A stretch of DNA of 43,538 nt, from positions 1 through 43,538 of the forward strand of contig CANDMI010000028.1 in the NCBI GenBank assembly GCA_947385775.1, in the 5' to 3' direction. The first letter of the stretch is position 1; the number at the start of each line of letters is the position of its first letter. Positions 34,014-42,769 of the stretch are shown in pieces. Source of the stretch: an uncultured Eubacterium sp. (GTDB taxonomy: Bacteria; Bacillota; Clostridia; Lachnospirales; Lachnospiraceae). The translations under genes and the position numbers were made by a program. Below the pieces are notes generated by a model, which saw only the letters and a list, made by a program, of their open reading frames with translations, was not told the origin of the DNA and ran no database searches.

Positions 34014-35129
34014 ATGTTAGATAAGAAAAAAGCTCTTATAACAGGAATTACTGGACAGGACGGCTCGTTTTTAGCTGAACTGCTATTAAAAAAGGGATAT
34101 GAAGTGCATGGGATTATCAGGCGTTCGTCGGTTTCCAACACAAAAAGGGTCAGACACATCTTAAATCGGCTTATATTGCATGATGGGGATATGGGTGATT
34201 CAAATTCTTTGATTCGTATTGTGGGGGAAGTGGAGCCAGATGAAATGTACAACTTAGCTGCGCAGAGCCATGTACAGGTTTCTTTTCATGTGCCGGAGTA
34301 TTCTGGGGATGTGGATGCGCTTGGCGTATTAAGAGCGCTGGAGGCGATCAGGGCGCTGGGGTTTGCTAAAAAGACAAGGTTTTACCAGGCATCTACATCG
34401 GAGCTATTTGGGAAAGTGGAGGAAGTCCCGCAGAGGGAAACTACGCCGTTTCATCCTTACAGCCCATATGCAGTGGCAAAACAGTATGGGTATTGGATCA
34501 CAAAGGAATACCGTGAGGCATATGGGATGTTTGCGGTAAATGGGATTTTGTTTAACCATGAGTCCGAACGCAGGGGAGAGGAATTTGTTACAAGGAAAAT
34601 CACTCTGGCTGCGGGGCGGATTGCAGAAGGGCTTCAGGATTATTTAGAGGTTGGGAATTTAGATTCTATGCGTGACTGGGGATATGCGAAAGATTATGTG
34701 GAGTGCATGTGGATGATGTTGCAGCATGAAACGCCGCAAGATTTTGTGATAGCCACTGGGGAACAGCATTCTGTGCGTGAATTTATAGAAGAGGCGTTTA
34801 AAGCGAATGGGATGGATATCTGTTGGGAAGGAGCGGAGAGGAATGAGAAAGGCTATGATGCCAGTACGGGCAGGATGCTGGTTTGTGTCAATGAAAAATG
34901 GCGCCGGCCTACAGATGTAGACAACCTTTTGGGAGATCCGTCCAAAGCCAGACAGATTCTTGGATGGAACCCACAGAAGACAAGCTATAAGGAACTGGTT
35001 AGGATAATGGCTGATCATGACCGGGAACTTGCGAAACAGGAAAAACAGGATTGGCATTCATTAAATTATAATATAGAAAAAAATGAAGGACTTCAAAAGC
35101 ATGATTTACGCAATGAATTATGCAAATAA
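34014..35129 (+). CDS. gmd: GDP-mannose 4,6-dehydratase
   Basis: About 371 residues. NAD motif [19 protein letters not shown], the long [10 protein letters not shown] loop, [12 protein letters not shown], active-site YAVAK in [12 protein letters not shown], and [11 protein letters not shown] are hallmark GMD segments. The normally NHESPRRG motif reads NHESERRG here, a Pro-to-Glu change next to a conserved region. It converts GDP-mannose to GDP-4-keto-6-deoxymannose for fcl. ATG 34014 follows GAGG; the upstream TTG at 34002 is less likely. The 3' end overlaps the start of the broken gene at 35101. Confidence 0.94.
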   Translation: MLDKKKALITGITGQDGSFLAELLLKKGYEVHGIIRRSSVSNTKRVRHILNRLILHDGDMGDSNSLIRIVGEVEPDEMYNLAAQSHVQVSFHVPEYSGDVDALGVLRALEAIRALGFAKKTRFYQASTSELFGKVEEVPQRETTPFHPYSPYAVAKQYGYWITKEYREAYGMFAVNGILFNHESERRGEEFVTRKITLAAGRIAEGLQDYLEVGNLDSMRDWGYAKDYVECMWMMLQHETPQDFVIATGEQHSVREFIEEAFKANGMDICWEGAERNEKGYDASTGRMLVCVNEKWRRPTDVDNLLGDPSKARQILGWNPQKTSYKELVRIMADHDRELAKQEKQDWHSLNYNIEKNEGLQKHDLRNELCK

Positions 35130-35915
35130 AAAATATAGAAAATCCCAAAGATTGAATACGAAAACAGCATATAGCATGGGGGGGTAGACTGGGTATTTGA
35201 ATTTACTCCGGGTGATATTGATGAAGAATTCAGGAAGAAAAACAAAAAAATACTGGATGCTGTAAAGGGGAATGGCTATTGGTTATGGAAACCATATTTT
35301 ATTGATCGGGTATTGGATAAAATTGAGTATGGTGACTGGCTGGTTTATGCAGATTCTGGCGGCTTTTATTATCAAAACAACCTTAAAGGGTATATACAGA
35401 AATTAGAACAACAGGGAATTTATGCGGTCTGTCAAGATCAGCCTTATATTGAGGCGCATTATACAAAGCGGGATACATTTGTAATCATGGGAATGGACGC
35501 AGAAGAGTATAGTAGCAGCACGCAGCGGGCAGCAGGTCTTTTAATCTTACAGAAAAATGAAAAGAATATCCAGATGATAAAAGAATGGCTTATGTATGCC
35601 AGAGATGAGAGGGTGATAACGGATATGCCAAATACTTGTGGGCGGAATAATTATGAAGGTTTTATCAGCCATAGGCAGGACCAGAGTATATTTTCTTTGT
35701 TAAGTAAAAAGTATGAAGTGTATGCGGAACAACATTTATGGGTTAATTTTATGAATCGGAAAGATTATGAAACGCTTTTTTGTTATCATCATACAACGTG
35801 CGGGAGTATACCTGGGATTTTTTTATATAAAAAATTATATAGTTCAAGCTTTTTCAAGAAATGTTATCATACGATGAAGGATTATACGCCTCTTTTTAAC
35901 TGTTTGAAAAAATGA
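35101..35915 (+). pseudogene. Glycosyltransferase-like gene, frame broken at a G7 tract (possibly phase-variable OFF)
   Basis: From ATG 35101 the frame gives 28 residues, then TAG at 35185 right after G7 (35178-35184). One extra G restores an open frame (VDWVFEFTPGDIDEEF...) to the stop at 35915, about 271 residues. The joined protein has YWLWKPYFIDRVL, GDWLVYADSGGFY and HRQDQSIFSLLSKKY, features I associate with small GT-A-like sugar transferases that have a D-x-S/D metal site; the exact family is not recognised. It sits between gmd and fcl. The same one-G rule explains the break in the gene at 17141. Confidence 0.7.
35178..35184 (+). repeat. Poly-G tract (G7) at a frame break
   Basis: Seven G between ATG-proximal codons and an immediate TAG. 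G8 would keep the frame open. See the matching tract at 17311. Confidence 0.7.
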
Positions 35916-35933
35916 AGGGGATGGTGAAATAAG

Positions 35934-36899
35934 ATGGGCGCAAAGAATATAACGCCAATGGATAAGGACGCAAAGATCTATGTATCTGGCCACTGCGGTA
36001 TGGTAGGCTCTGCTATTGTAAGAAGACTTGGAAAGAGGGGATATCATAACCTGGTTTTGCGTACGCATAAAGAGTTAGACCTTACAAGGCAAGATGCAGT
36101 GGAGACGTTTTTTGAAACAGAAAAACCAGAGTACGTTTTTCATGCGGCTGGGAAAGTTGGTGGCATCCTTGCCAACGCGGATGCCATTGCCGACTTTTTA
36201 TACGAAAATATGATGATGGCTATGAATGTTATGCACAGCGCTTGGGAAAATGATGTAAAAAAGCTGGAGTTCTTAGGGTCTTCCTGTATTTATCCGCGTA
36301 TGGCTCCGCAGCCGATACTTGAGGACAGTCTGCTGACTTCAGAGCTTGAAAAGACCAATGAAGGATATGCATTGGCAAAAATCAGCGGGCTTAAATATGG
36401 CGAGTTTTTGAATCGGCAGTATGGTACGGATTTCATATCTGTCATGCCTACAAATCTTTATGGGCCTAATGATAATTACCATCAAAAGTACAGCCACGTT
36501 TTGCCGGCGTTGATCAGAAAGTTCCATGAAGCTAAGGAGTGCGGGAGCAAGTCTGTCACCTGCTGGGGGGATGGGTCGCCGCTGCGGGAATTTTTGTATG
36601 TAGACGATCTGGCGGATCTTTGTGTGTTCCTGATGAACAATTACAGCGGGGATGAGACTGTGAATGCAGGTACAGGGAAAGAATTAACCATTCGAGAACT
36701 GGCTGATCTGGTGGCTAAAGTAATCGGTTATAAAGGGGAAGTTTTATGGGATGCCAATAAGCCGAACGGAACCCCCCGGAAACTGCTGGATGTAAGCAAG
36801 GCTGCGAAGCTTGGCTGGACTTATAAGACGGAACTGGAAGATGGGATACGCCTAACTTATCAGGATTTCTTAAATAAAAAGGCGAGGGAAAGACTGTGA
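35934..36899 (+). CDS. fcl: GDP-L-fucose synthase
   Basis: 321 residues. NADP motif YVSGHCGMVGSAIVRRL, the AAGKVGGILAN loop, FLGSSCIYPR with catalytic Ser/Cys, YALAK in GYALAKISGLKYGE, and NLYGPNDNYH with the catalytic His make the GDP-4-keto-6-deoxymannose epimerase/reductase call secure. With gmd and manC it supplies GDP-fucose for the GT10 and possibly NodZ-like enzymes. GGTGA precedes the ATG. The next gene starts with an overlapping GTGA. Homopolymers G6 and C6 are in frame. Confidence 0.95.
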   Translation: MGAKNITPMDKDAKIYVSGHCGMVGSAIVRRLGKRGYHNLVLRTHKELDLTRQDAVETFFETEKPEYVFHAAGKVGGILANADAIADFLYENMMMAMNVMHSAWENDVKKLEFLGSSCIYPRMAPQPILEDSLLTSELEKTNEGYALAKISGLKYGEFLNRQYGTDFISVMPTNLYGPNDNYHQKYSHVLPALIRKFHEAKECGSKSVTCWGDGSPLREFLYVDDLADLCVFLMNNYSGDETVNAGTGKELTIRELADLVAKVIGYKGEVLWDANKPNGTPRKLLDVSKAAKLGWTYKTELEDGIRLTYQDFLNKKARERL

Positions 36900-38254
36900 A
36901 TATTATTCTGTTGTCGGGTGGAAGTGGAAAAAGGCTTTGGCCTCTTTCGAATGATATTAGATCTAAACAGTTTATTAAGCTATTTAAGAGGGGCGAAAGT
37001 ACACTAGGTGAGTATGAGTCTATGCTTCAGAGGATATTTCGCCAGATAAAAGCAGCTGAACCTGACGCGTCTGTTACGATTGCGGCTTCGAAATCACAGG
37101 TATCAGCAATACATAATCAACTTGGTGAACATGTAGATATTTCAGTTGAGCCTTGTAGGCGTGATACGTTTGCAGCGATTGCCCTTGCAACTGCCTATTT
37201 GCATAATGTGAAAGGTGTGCAGGCGGAGGAAGCCGTAGTTGTTTGTCCGGTCGATTTTTATGTGGAAGAGGGCTATTTCGATTGTGTCAAAGCTATGTAT
37301 AAGGAAGCGGCGCAGGGAGAAAAGAAATTAGTCCTTATGGGCATCGAGCCAACCTATCCTTCTGAGAAGTATGGATATATCAAGCCTGCTCGAACGGACG
37401 ATGGTGGATATTGTTACGCTTTTACAGAAAAACCGACGAAAGAGGAAGCTAACAAGTATATATCAGCGGGAGCTTTCTGGAATAGCGGTATATTTGCGTA
37501 TAAACTGGGGTATGTCCTTGAAAAAAGCCGTAAGCTATTGGGAACAAGCGATCATGCGTTATTACTGTCAAATTATAGCTTTCTTAAAAAAATTTCTTTT
37601 GACTATGCCATAGTGGAACAGGAAACAAGTATTGCGATGATTCGGTATTCTGGAGCATGGAAAGACCTTGGGACATGGAATACACTTACAGAAGCGATGG
37701 AAGAGGAAATTGTTGGTGAGGCCATCTTATCGGATAGCTGTGAGAATGTGCATGTGGTCAATGAGCTGGGGATACCTGTGTTGGCGGTAGGGTGCAAAAA
37801 TCTTGTGATTTCCGCTTCCGCCGAAGGCATCCTTGTATCAGACAAGGAACAAAGCTCTTATATCAAGCTTTATGTGGATTCTATTACGCAGCCAGTGAAA
37901 TTCGCTGAGAAAAGCTGGGGCAGTTATAGGGTGCTGGATGTACAGGAAGAGAGTATGGTGATACTTGTCACATTAAATCCTGGCAGTAAAATGAATTATC
38001 ACGCTCATTATAGCCGTGATGAGGTGTGGACGGCAGTAAAAGGCAATGGCACAGCTATCGTCGATGGTTTGGCGCAAATGGTTCGTATTGGCACAGTGAT
38101 AGCAATGCAAGCTGGATGTAAGCATACAGTGATAGCTGGAGAACAGGGGCTTCAGCTTATAGAAGTTCAGATGGGAAAATCGATATCTGTATCGGATAAG
38201 AAGAAGTATGAAATGCCAAAAATATATGCCAATAACCAAAAAGGATTCAATTAA
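36896..38254 (+). CDS. manC: Mannose-1-phosphate guanylyltransferase/mannose-6-phosphate isomerase type
   Basis: 452 residues. Pyrophosphorylase domain: IILLSGGSGKRLWPLSND and KQFIKLF, EPCRRDTFAAIAL, FTEKPTKEEANKYI, AFWNSGIFAYKL. C-terminal cupin region: LNPGSKMNYHAHYSRDEVW and VQMGKSISVSDKKKYEMPK, as in type II ManC/CpsB. Makes GDP-mannose, the precursor of GDP-fucose. The start is GTG overlapping the fcl stop. No phosphomannomutase gene is in the window. It is the last intact gene of the operon; no convincing terminator follows it. Confidence 0.93.
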   Translation: MNIILLSGGSGKRLWPLSNDIRSKQFIKLFKRGESTLGEYESMLQRIFRQIKAAEPDASVTIAASKSQVSAIHNQLGEHVDISVEPCRRDTFAAIALATAYLHNVKGVQAEEAVVVCPVDFYVEEGYFDCVKAMYKEAAQGEKKLVLMGIEPTYPSEKYGYIKPARTDDGGYCYAFTEKPTKEEANKYISAGAFWNSGIFAYKLGYVLEKSRKLLGTSDHALLLSNYSFLKKISFDYAIVEQETSIAMIRYSGAWKDLGTWNTLTEAMEEEIVGEAILSDSCENVHVVNELGIPVLAVGCKNLVISASAEGILVSDKEQSSYIKLYVDSITQPVKFAEKSWGSYRVLDVQEESMVILVTLNPGSKMNYHAHYSRDEVWTAVKGNGTAIVDGLAQMVRIGTVIAMQAGCKHTVIAGEQGLQLIEVQMGKSISVSDKKKYEMPKIYANNQKGFN

Positions 38255-38339
38255 TACCAGTTTTAGCATTTGTGATATATATGATATTTGTAATTATAAA
38301 CGATATTTAGGACCCTGCAATCTCTGATAAAGTATGGAG

Positions 38340-38393
38340 TTAGTTGCCTTTCTTGAAGTTTTTGACCAGCTCGGCGATTGCCTGTGGCTGGTC
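38340..38393 (-). pseudogene. uvrB: uvrB fragment (about 17 codons)
   Basis: Read on the minus strand this stretch encodes DQPQAIAELVKNFKKGN and then a stop, a clear match to the segment before the P-loop of UvrB. Over 51 bases (38343-38393) it matches 40782-40832 on the other strand at 43 positions by my count. Together the two pieces form an imperfect inverted pair around the decayed region. It is far too short to be functional. Confidence 0.65.
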
Positions 38394-38417
38394 GCTCAAA
38401 GAGGGCTGGCAGAGTTT

Positions 38418-38785
38418 TTATGCAACATCTTTCAAATAATATCTACATTCCATCGGTACTATACAGTTTAAACGTTTCTGATACCGATGATTATTATAAT
38501 AATCTATGTAATCTGATATGGCCTCTTTTAGTTCCTCATATGTTTGAAATTTCTTCAGGTAATACATTTCTGATTTCAGCAAGAATGGCGCTTAGGTATG
38601 CATTCCCACTGGCTCCATATTTCAGTTTCACTACATCTGTCAGCTGCTTTTCTCAAAAACGCTCCGCATGGAATTCCCGGTTTAAGATGTTTTCAGCAGT
38701 AACCTCTGGCGTTGATTTTACATAGTTTCTTCTCATGCGCATCTTTGATAAGCGCGCATAATTTCTGGTTGAATTTCTCATTTTC
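38418..38785 (-). mobile_element. Remnant of an IS3-family transposase (orfB)
   Basis: On the minus strand the sequence encodes the middle of an IS3/IS150-type orfB, with ENILNREFHAER, then a stop, then LTDVVKLKYGASGNAYLSAI, and, after a frame change, the C-terminal EELKEAISDYIDYYNNHRYQ through to a stop at 38418. The catalytic core between these parts is deleted, and stops and frameshifts are present. No intact ends or target duplication could be defined. It is an inactive relic at the border of the operon. Confidence 0.75.
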
Positions 38786-38800
38786 ACTGTATTAAAAAAG

Positions 38801-38828
38801 TTGCATTTGTAATTTGCTGTGCTATTAT
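38801..38828 (+). promoter_or_regulatory. Possible sigma-A-type promoter
   Basis: TTGCAT (38801-38806) and TATTAT (38823-38828) are 16 bases apart. It would face into the decayed region. AT-rich sequence makes chance matches common. Confidence 0.25.
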
Positions 38829-38924
38829 AAAAATATAGAGTGTACAGATTAATTTAGAAAGTTTTCTTTTATTGCGGATGGATGGGGTGCGGTAAATGGT
38901 GGAATAAATTGTTTTAATTATGAC

Positions 38925-39471
38925 TTGGTAATGGCGTGTGCTCGTATGAAAAAGACTGATATACACAAAAAAATATGTTGTGTGGCGCCGGATCTTATCA
39001 CTGAGCAGCAAAATGAAATAAGGAAGAACAGCATCATCCCGATTACGCTTTCGAAAGGAGCGTTTCACTCACCAGAATTTCAAAACAGCTTGCGGATGCG
39101 TGTGGCGGATGGGATGTTGTGTTTCATCATATGGATTATTCGTCGTATTATTTGCTGGGCAATCCTGATGTTTCCAGATATAATGAGAAAGTCGAGGAGC
39201 AGAAAAACGTTCTGCGTAGTGCAGATTTGATTTGAAAAAGGCCACGAACATTGCTGGAAAAATGTGCAATGTGGTACCACGTACCTATACAAATAATCGG
39301 ATAGAACTTGCTGAATGGCTTCGAGATGCATCGGTGGCGATGATGCTTTCGTTTTGGGTCTGAGTTGAAAAGTATGCCGCACGTCTTCTACAGCCCAGAC
39401 ATGGTGACAAAGCTAAGTGCGGATCTAAAGTATAGCATGTATACAGATATCGCCTTTGAACCTCTTCCCTA
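38925..39471 (+). pseudogene. Decayed gene fragment of unknown function
   Basis: Several short open stretches in different frames read like one broken protein. One has KKICCVAPDLITEQQNEIRK near the start. After a frame change comes RISKQLADACGGWDVVFHHM, then EKVEEQKNVLRSADLI and a stop at about 39234. Later pieces are VVPRTYTNNRIELAEWLRDA and, in another frame, ELKSMPHVFYSPDMVTKLSA to a stop near 39471. The style vaguely recalls a group 1 glycosyltransferase N terminus, but I do not recognise the family. At least three frame changes make it non-functional. It may belong with the next fragment. Confidence 0.45.
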
Positions 39472-39478
39472 AAAACGA

Positions 39479-40676
39479 GTGTTTGTAGTCGAGGGAAAAA
39501 ATGCACTTGCTTCTATTGTAGCGTGTCTTGAGAAAAAATTTCAAAAAAAATACAAGATCATTCTATACAATATGCAGGATGGAGAGGATGTGAGTTTCGT
39601 CTATTTAGATTTCCTTAATAATTGTAGGGAGTATTTCGGTAAAAAGGATGACATAAATGGTTCTGAATTTGAATATCTCCTTGGCAACCGGCTCAATAAT
39701 ACGATTTTGATTTTAAATGACTTTTTGTTAGAATTCATTCCATATTTTGAAAAGCTGTTTTACTTGTTTAATAAGCAGTCCTTCGATTTCTACATATTTG
39801 CTGTGTTTCCATCAGAAACTCCAGTTCAAGCCCGCCTATGAGATTCTTTTACGTAGGATCAGAAAAAAGGCTATGGACACTTCAGATTATGAACGGTATC
39901 TTAATGCGCTCAGGAAGTTCATTGAACAATACGAAAAGCCGGATGATCCGTGGTTCTGGTATGCGCTTATCCATTGTGAAGCTATTTATTGCCCCAGCAG
40001 GAGTGCGCTGGATCGGGTTTACCATGTGTTGCAGATGGAGTTCCCAGATATGGAGAAAGAAAAACGCAAGGGGAACGAGTTGTATGTCCAGTTAATACGT
40101 CTGACTGCAGAACTGGAGGATGAGTTGGGCGTTTCAGGTTCGCTTGATAATTTGCTGAACCGTATCGGAGAGTTGGCAGAAGAAAATCCATCAGGAACCG
40201 TTTGGAACCAGTGCTTTGTAACGGTAATAAACCTTGCGGCGGATCAGAAAAAATTCGATCTAGTGGATGTATATTTTGATCATTTCCAAAAAGCAGTGAA
40301 ACCGGATAATTTGTACCCAAAAATGATTGCCTTGGCATTGAAAAGCGATATGGAGATAATGAAACATTTGGCGGGATTTGAGGTCGATTTGAACAATGTT
40401 TTGTCGAATGCAAAAAGTGCGTGCCAGATAGCTAGAAACAAATTACAAGATTATCGTGCACAGGCATGGACTGTCGGACTCTGTGGAGAGTGCCAGATCC
40501 TGCTGAACAAAGGGGATGGGGAAGAAAAATTACGAAAGGCTATGAGGATGCGAAAGTCCAGCGGAGAAAATACGAAAGTATACAGGAAGTGGTTACATCG
40601 AATATCAAAATACCCATTACTGCTGCCACATACAAAAAATCTTTTAGAGAAGGAAATGGTTCGTACAGGAATGTAG
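39479..40676 (+). pseudogene. Frameshifted helical-repeat-like protein remnant
   Basis: The first part (39479-39841) runs from FVVEGKNALASIVACLEKKF to ETPVQ and stops; one base change of frame near 39830 joins it to PAYEILLRRIRKKAMDTSDY, which continues to 40676. The second part is helical, with possible repeat-like spacing (FIEQYEKPDDPWFWYALIHC, NQCFVTVINLAADQKKFDL), resembling TPR-type arrays, but no family is recognised. Near 40530 a second frame change may have occurred because another frame reads GYEDAKVQRRKYESIQEVV. Probably the C-terminal part of the same decayed gene that begins near 38925. Confidence 0.5.
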
Positions 40677-40697
40677 GCACATTCAGAACGGGGCGCC

Positions 40698-41024
40698 ATG
40701 AATGGTCAGCGGATTGCTCATAAAAGCAGCCCAAAGGACGGGCATGCTTTTAGATTACAAGCCCCATACAAGCCCACAGGCGACCAGCCGCATGCCATTG
40801 CCGAGCTGGTCAAAGGCTTCAAGGAGGGCAACCAAATCCAGACTTTACTAGGGGTTACGGGTTTCGGCGAGACATTTACAATGGCGAATGTCATTCAGGA
40901 ATTGCACAAGCCGACGCCGGTCATTGCCCACAACAAGACGCTTGCGGCGCAGTTATACGGAGAATTCAAGGAGATGTTCCCTGAGAATGCGGTGGAGTAT
41001 TTTGTATCCTATTACGAAACCTGA
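40698..41024 (+). pseudogene. uvrB: Truncated uvrB 5' fragment with altered P-loop
   Basis: 108 residues match the UvrB N terminus: [66 protein letters not shown] and EYFVSYY, then a stop. Full UvrB has about 650 residues. The Walker A motif reads [10 protein letters not shown] instead of GVTGSGKTFT, losing the essential Lys, so even as a helicase fragment it could not bind ATP normally. It is a decayed copy; the working uvrB must be elsewhere. A smaller fragment lies in opposite orientation at 38340. Confidence 0.85.
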
Positions 41025-41370
41025 AATTTGAATCTACATATAGTGTCTGCCCATGCTGTTTAGTCCATATTTTGTGGAATATATGGTATGGATGGAATGG
41101 GTAACACCTTATAGAAGGGGTACAACAGGTGACGCTCATTCGTCCAGATGATGTTCGTAAAAGTGGTGTGTGATACTGATATAAGTGCGGCGCATGAAGG
41201 GAAATTTATTGTAAAAATGACAGAAAGGGGTTATAATAAATTCAGAAGGCAAATATGTTCTAATTAGGACATTGCTATTGAAGAGTGTAACGCTGAAATT
41301 GCAGAAATGTTTGGGGCAGGATAAAGAAAACGTGTAGGTCTGATCCAAATGTAAAGAGAGGATGGATATA
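41025..41370. other. Intergenic stretch without recognisable gene
   Basis: About 345 bases between the uvrB fragment and the first toxin-antitoxin pair. I see no sustained coding frame, RNA gene or convincing terminator. Its last bases hold the AGAGAGG ribosome site of the antitoxin. Confidence 0.6.
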
Positions 41371-41613
41371 ATGACAGTTATGAAAGAAAAAGCGGTTGAT
41401 ATTATCAGCCGTATGTCTGAAGATAAAGTATATCATGTATTGCAGCTTCTTGGGGGTATTGAGGGATTAACTGGTAAAAATCTGGAAATGGATTCTATGG
41501 ATATATCTGTAAATAAAAGCTCTGGAAGGAAGCTTGGCCCATTAGCTGGAGGACTTGTTTTCATGGCAGATGATTTTGATGAAACGCCGGATTGTTTCAA
41601 GGAGTATATGTGA
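41371..41613 (+). CDS. Antitoxin partner of the PIN-domain toxin
   Basis: About 80 residues. The N-terminal half is a helix pair (EKAVDIISRMSEDKVYHVLQ) and the C-terminal part is polar with FMADDFDETPDCF, as seen in antitoxins that sit directly before VapC toxins in clostridia. The family is not assigned with certainty. ATG 41371 is nine bases after AGAGAGG; the ATG at 41362 abuts that site. The stop is 12 bases before the toxin start, in the same frame. By analogy with VapBC it would bind and inhibit the toxin and repress the operon. Confidence 0.65.
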   Translation: MTVMKEKAVDIISRMSEDKVYHVLQLLGGIEGLTGKNLEMDSMDISVNKSSGRKLGPLAGGLVFMADDFDETPDCFKEYM

Positions 41614-41625
41614 TGGGATTTATAT

Positions 41626-41997
41626 TTGGATACAAATGCACTTATTTTTTATTTATATAATCCGGAACGGTTGTCAAAGGCTGCTGTGGATATTGTGCAT
41701 AATGAGGACAACCAGATATATGTAAGTATTGTTTCACTTTGGGAAATCGCAATAAAATCCAGTATAGGTAAACTGGAAATAAAAAACTCAATGGAAGAAA
41801 TTGCTGGAATATGCTTGAAATATAAAATTGAACTGTTGGCTATAAATCCGCAGAATCTTGATCAGATAGCTAATTTGCCACAGATTCATGGTGACCCGTT
41901 TGACAGACTGATTATTTCGCAGGCAATTACGGAAAATCTGACTATTGTAACCAGTGACTCGATTATCCCCAAATATGATGCAAACACAATTTGGTAG
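41626..41997 (+). CDS. vapC: PIN-domain toxin, VapC family
   Basis: 123 residues with the four PIN acidic positions: DTNALIFYL at the start, SLWEIAIKSSIGKLEI, DPFDRLIISQA and VTSDSII. VapC toxins are Mg-dependent RNases, often cutting tRNA or rRNA. The start appears to be TTG 41626 with TGGGA upstream; the ATG at 41613 is in another frame, and the codons just before the TTG (WDLYLDTN) follow directly on the antitoxin's TGA in the same frame. So the N terminus may be slightly short or the original start lost. Activity is plausible but not certain. Confidence 0.78.
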   Translation: MDTNALIFYLYNPERLSKAAVDIVHNEDNQIYVSIVSLWEIAIKSSIGKLEIKNSMEEIAGICLKYKIELLAINPQNLDQIANLPQIHGDPFDRLIISQAITENLTIVTSDSIIPKYDANTIW

Positions 41998-42199
41998 GGA
42001 AGGGTATAGGAGATTTAGCGAACCTTTGTTATGCATGGGGCGAAACGGGGTGAATGTCATGGGAAGAACGGTAATTGAGACTGAATCAGAGAGACTGCAC
42101 CGAGAAAGTATCAGCCAAGAAAAAAGCGCGTTCGCTTCTTTCTTGTCAAGTTGTCATGAGGCCAATATTGTTCATGAAGACCGGTAGGAGGTGTACATT

Positions 42200-42301
42200 A
42201 TGAACGACAGAGTAATCCTTAGTGAGAAACCGGAAGATAATCAGGCAGCAGCCGAGTGGGGACGCAAACAGGCAGAATTGATAAAAAAGGTGAAGAAATA
42301 A
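42200..42301 (+). CDS. Small ORF of 33 residues with strong ribosome site
   Basis: ATG 42200 follows TAGGAGGTG, one of the best ribosome sites in the window. The product is polar with many Lys and Glu (GRKQAELIKKVKK at its end). No family is recognised. It could be a small protein or the start of a larger gene that has been lost, since coding-like codons continue out of frame after the stop. Confidence 0.4.
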   Translation: MNDRVILSEKPEDNQAAAEWGRKQAELIKKVKK

Positions 42302-42384
42302 CGAAAAGACTGAATGAAAAATATACCCCGATTCTTTTAGCACGCAGGGCGCAAAAAAATGTGGGGAAATAATCCGGTAGTTAG

Positions 42385-42428
42385 CCACAGGATAGAGAAA
42401 TCTGTTCTGTGGTATTTTCCGTTATAAT
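42385..42428 (+). promoter_or_regulatory. Hairpin followed by a possible -10 element
   Basis: CCACAGGA (42385-42392) can pair with TTCTGTGG (42405-42412), including one G-T pair, followed by TATTTTCC; this may be a weak terminator. TATAAT (42423-42428) follows and could be a -10 box for the antitoxin gene at 42539, but no good -35 is seen. The rest of 42302-42538 holds no recognisable gene. Confidence 0.3.
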
Positions 42429-42538
42429 ATAAATAGCAAAACGAAAATAGAAATGAAGGAAGGGCACAAGCAAGCGTTGCGCTATATGGAGAATTTGCAA
42501 AGCTATAATAATAGCAGAAGGAGAACGGAGGTGGTTTT

Positions 42539-42769
42539 ATGAGTACGCTGGAAGCAAATTTGGAATTATTATTTACGATTCCGGAAGAACACCAGAAAGA
42601 GATACAACAGTTTCTATTGATGAATTTTTGTAATGAAAATTCTTATAAACCACTTAGCAGAAACGAGATTTTATCGGAACTTGCACAGTCGCGGGCATGT
42701 TATGAACGTGGCGAAGGGGAAGATTTCGATAAAGCAGTTGATGAAATAGGCGCCAAATATGGCTTATAA
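42539..42769 (+). CDS. Antitoxin of a ParE/RelE-type pair
   Basis: 76 residues: an N-terminal ANLELLFTIPEEHQKEIQQF segment, then a helical C-terminal part with KPLSRNEILSELAQSRACYE and EDFDKAVDEIGAKYGL, the neutralising-tail style of RelB/ParD-like antitoxins. GGAGGTGG gives an excellent ribosome site. It overlaps the toxin gene by 11 bases, the common arrangement for coupled toxin-antitoxin genes. The family is assigned from context and length. Confidence 0.7.
   Translation: MSTLEANLELLFTIPEEHQKEIQQFLLMNFCNENSYKPLSRNEILSELAQSRACYERGEGEDFDKAVDEIGAKYGL

Noticed and set aside
819-38254. Legionaminic or pseudaminic acid flagellin pathway
   Set aside because: No PseB/LegB-type dehydratase, matching aminotransferase set, hydrolase or CMP-transferase accompanies the NeuB-like gene, and no flagellar genes are present.
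38378-38725. 115-codon frame on the + strand
   Set aside because: It is the opposite strand of the IS3 transposase remnant and has no family features of its own.
41954-42187. 77-codon frame overlapping the end of vapC
   Set aside because: Overlaps a recognised gene, has no ribosome site and no recognisable domain.
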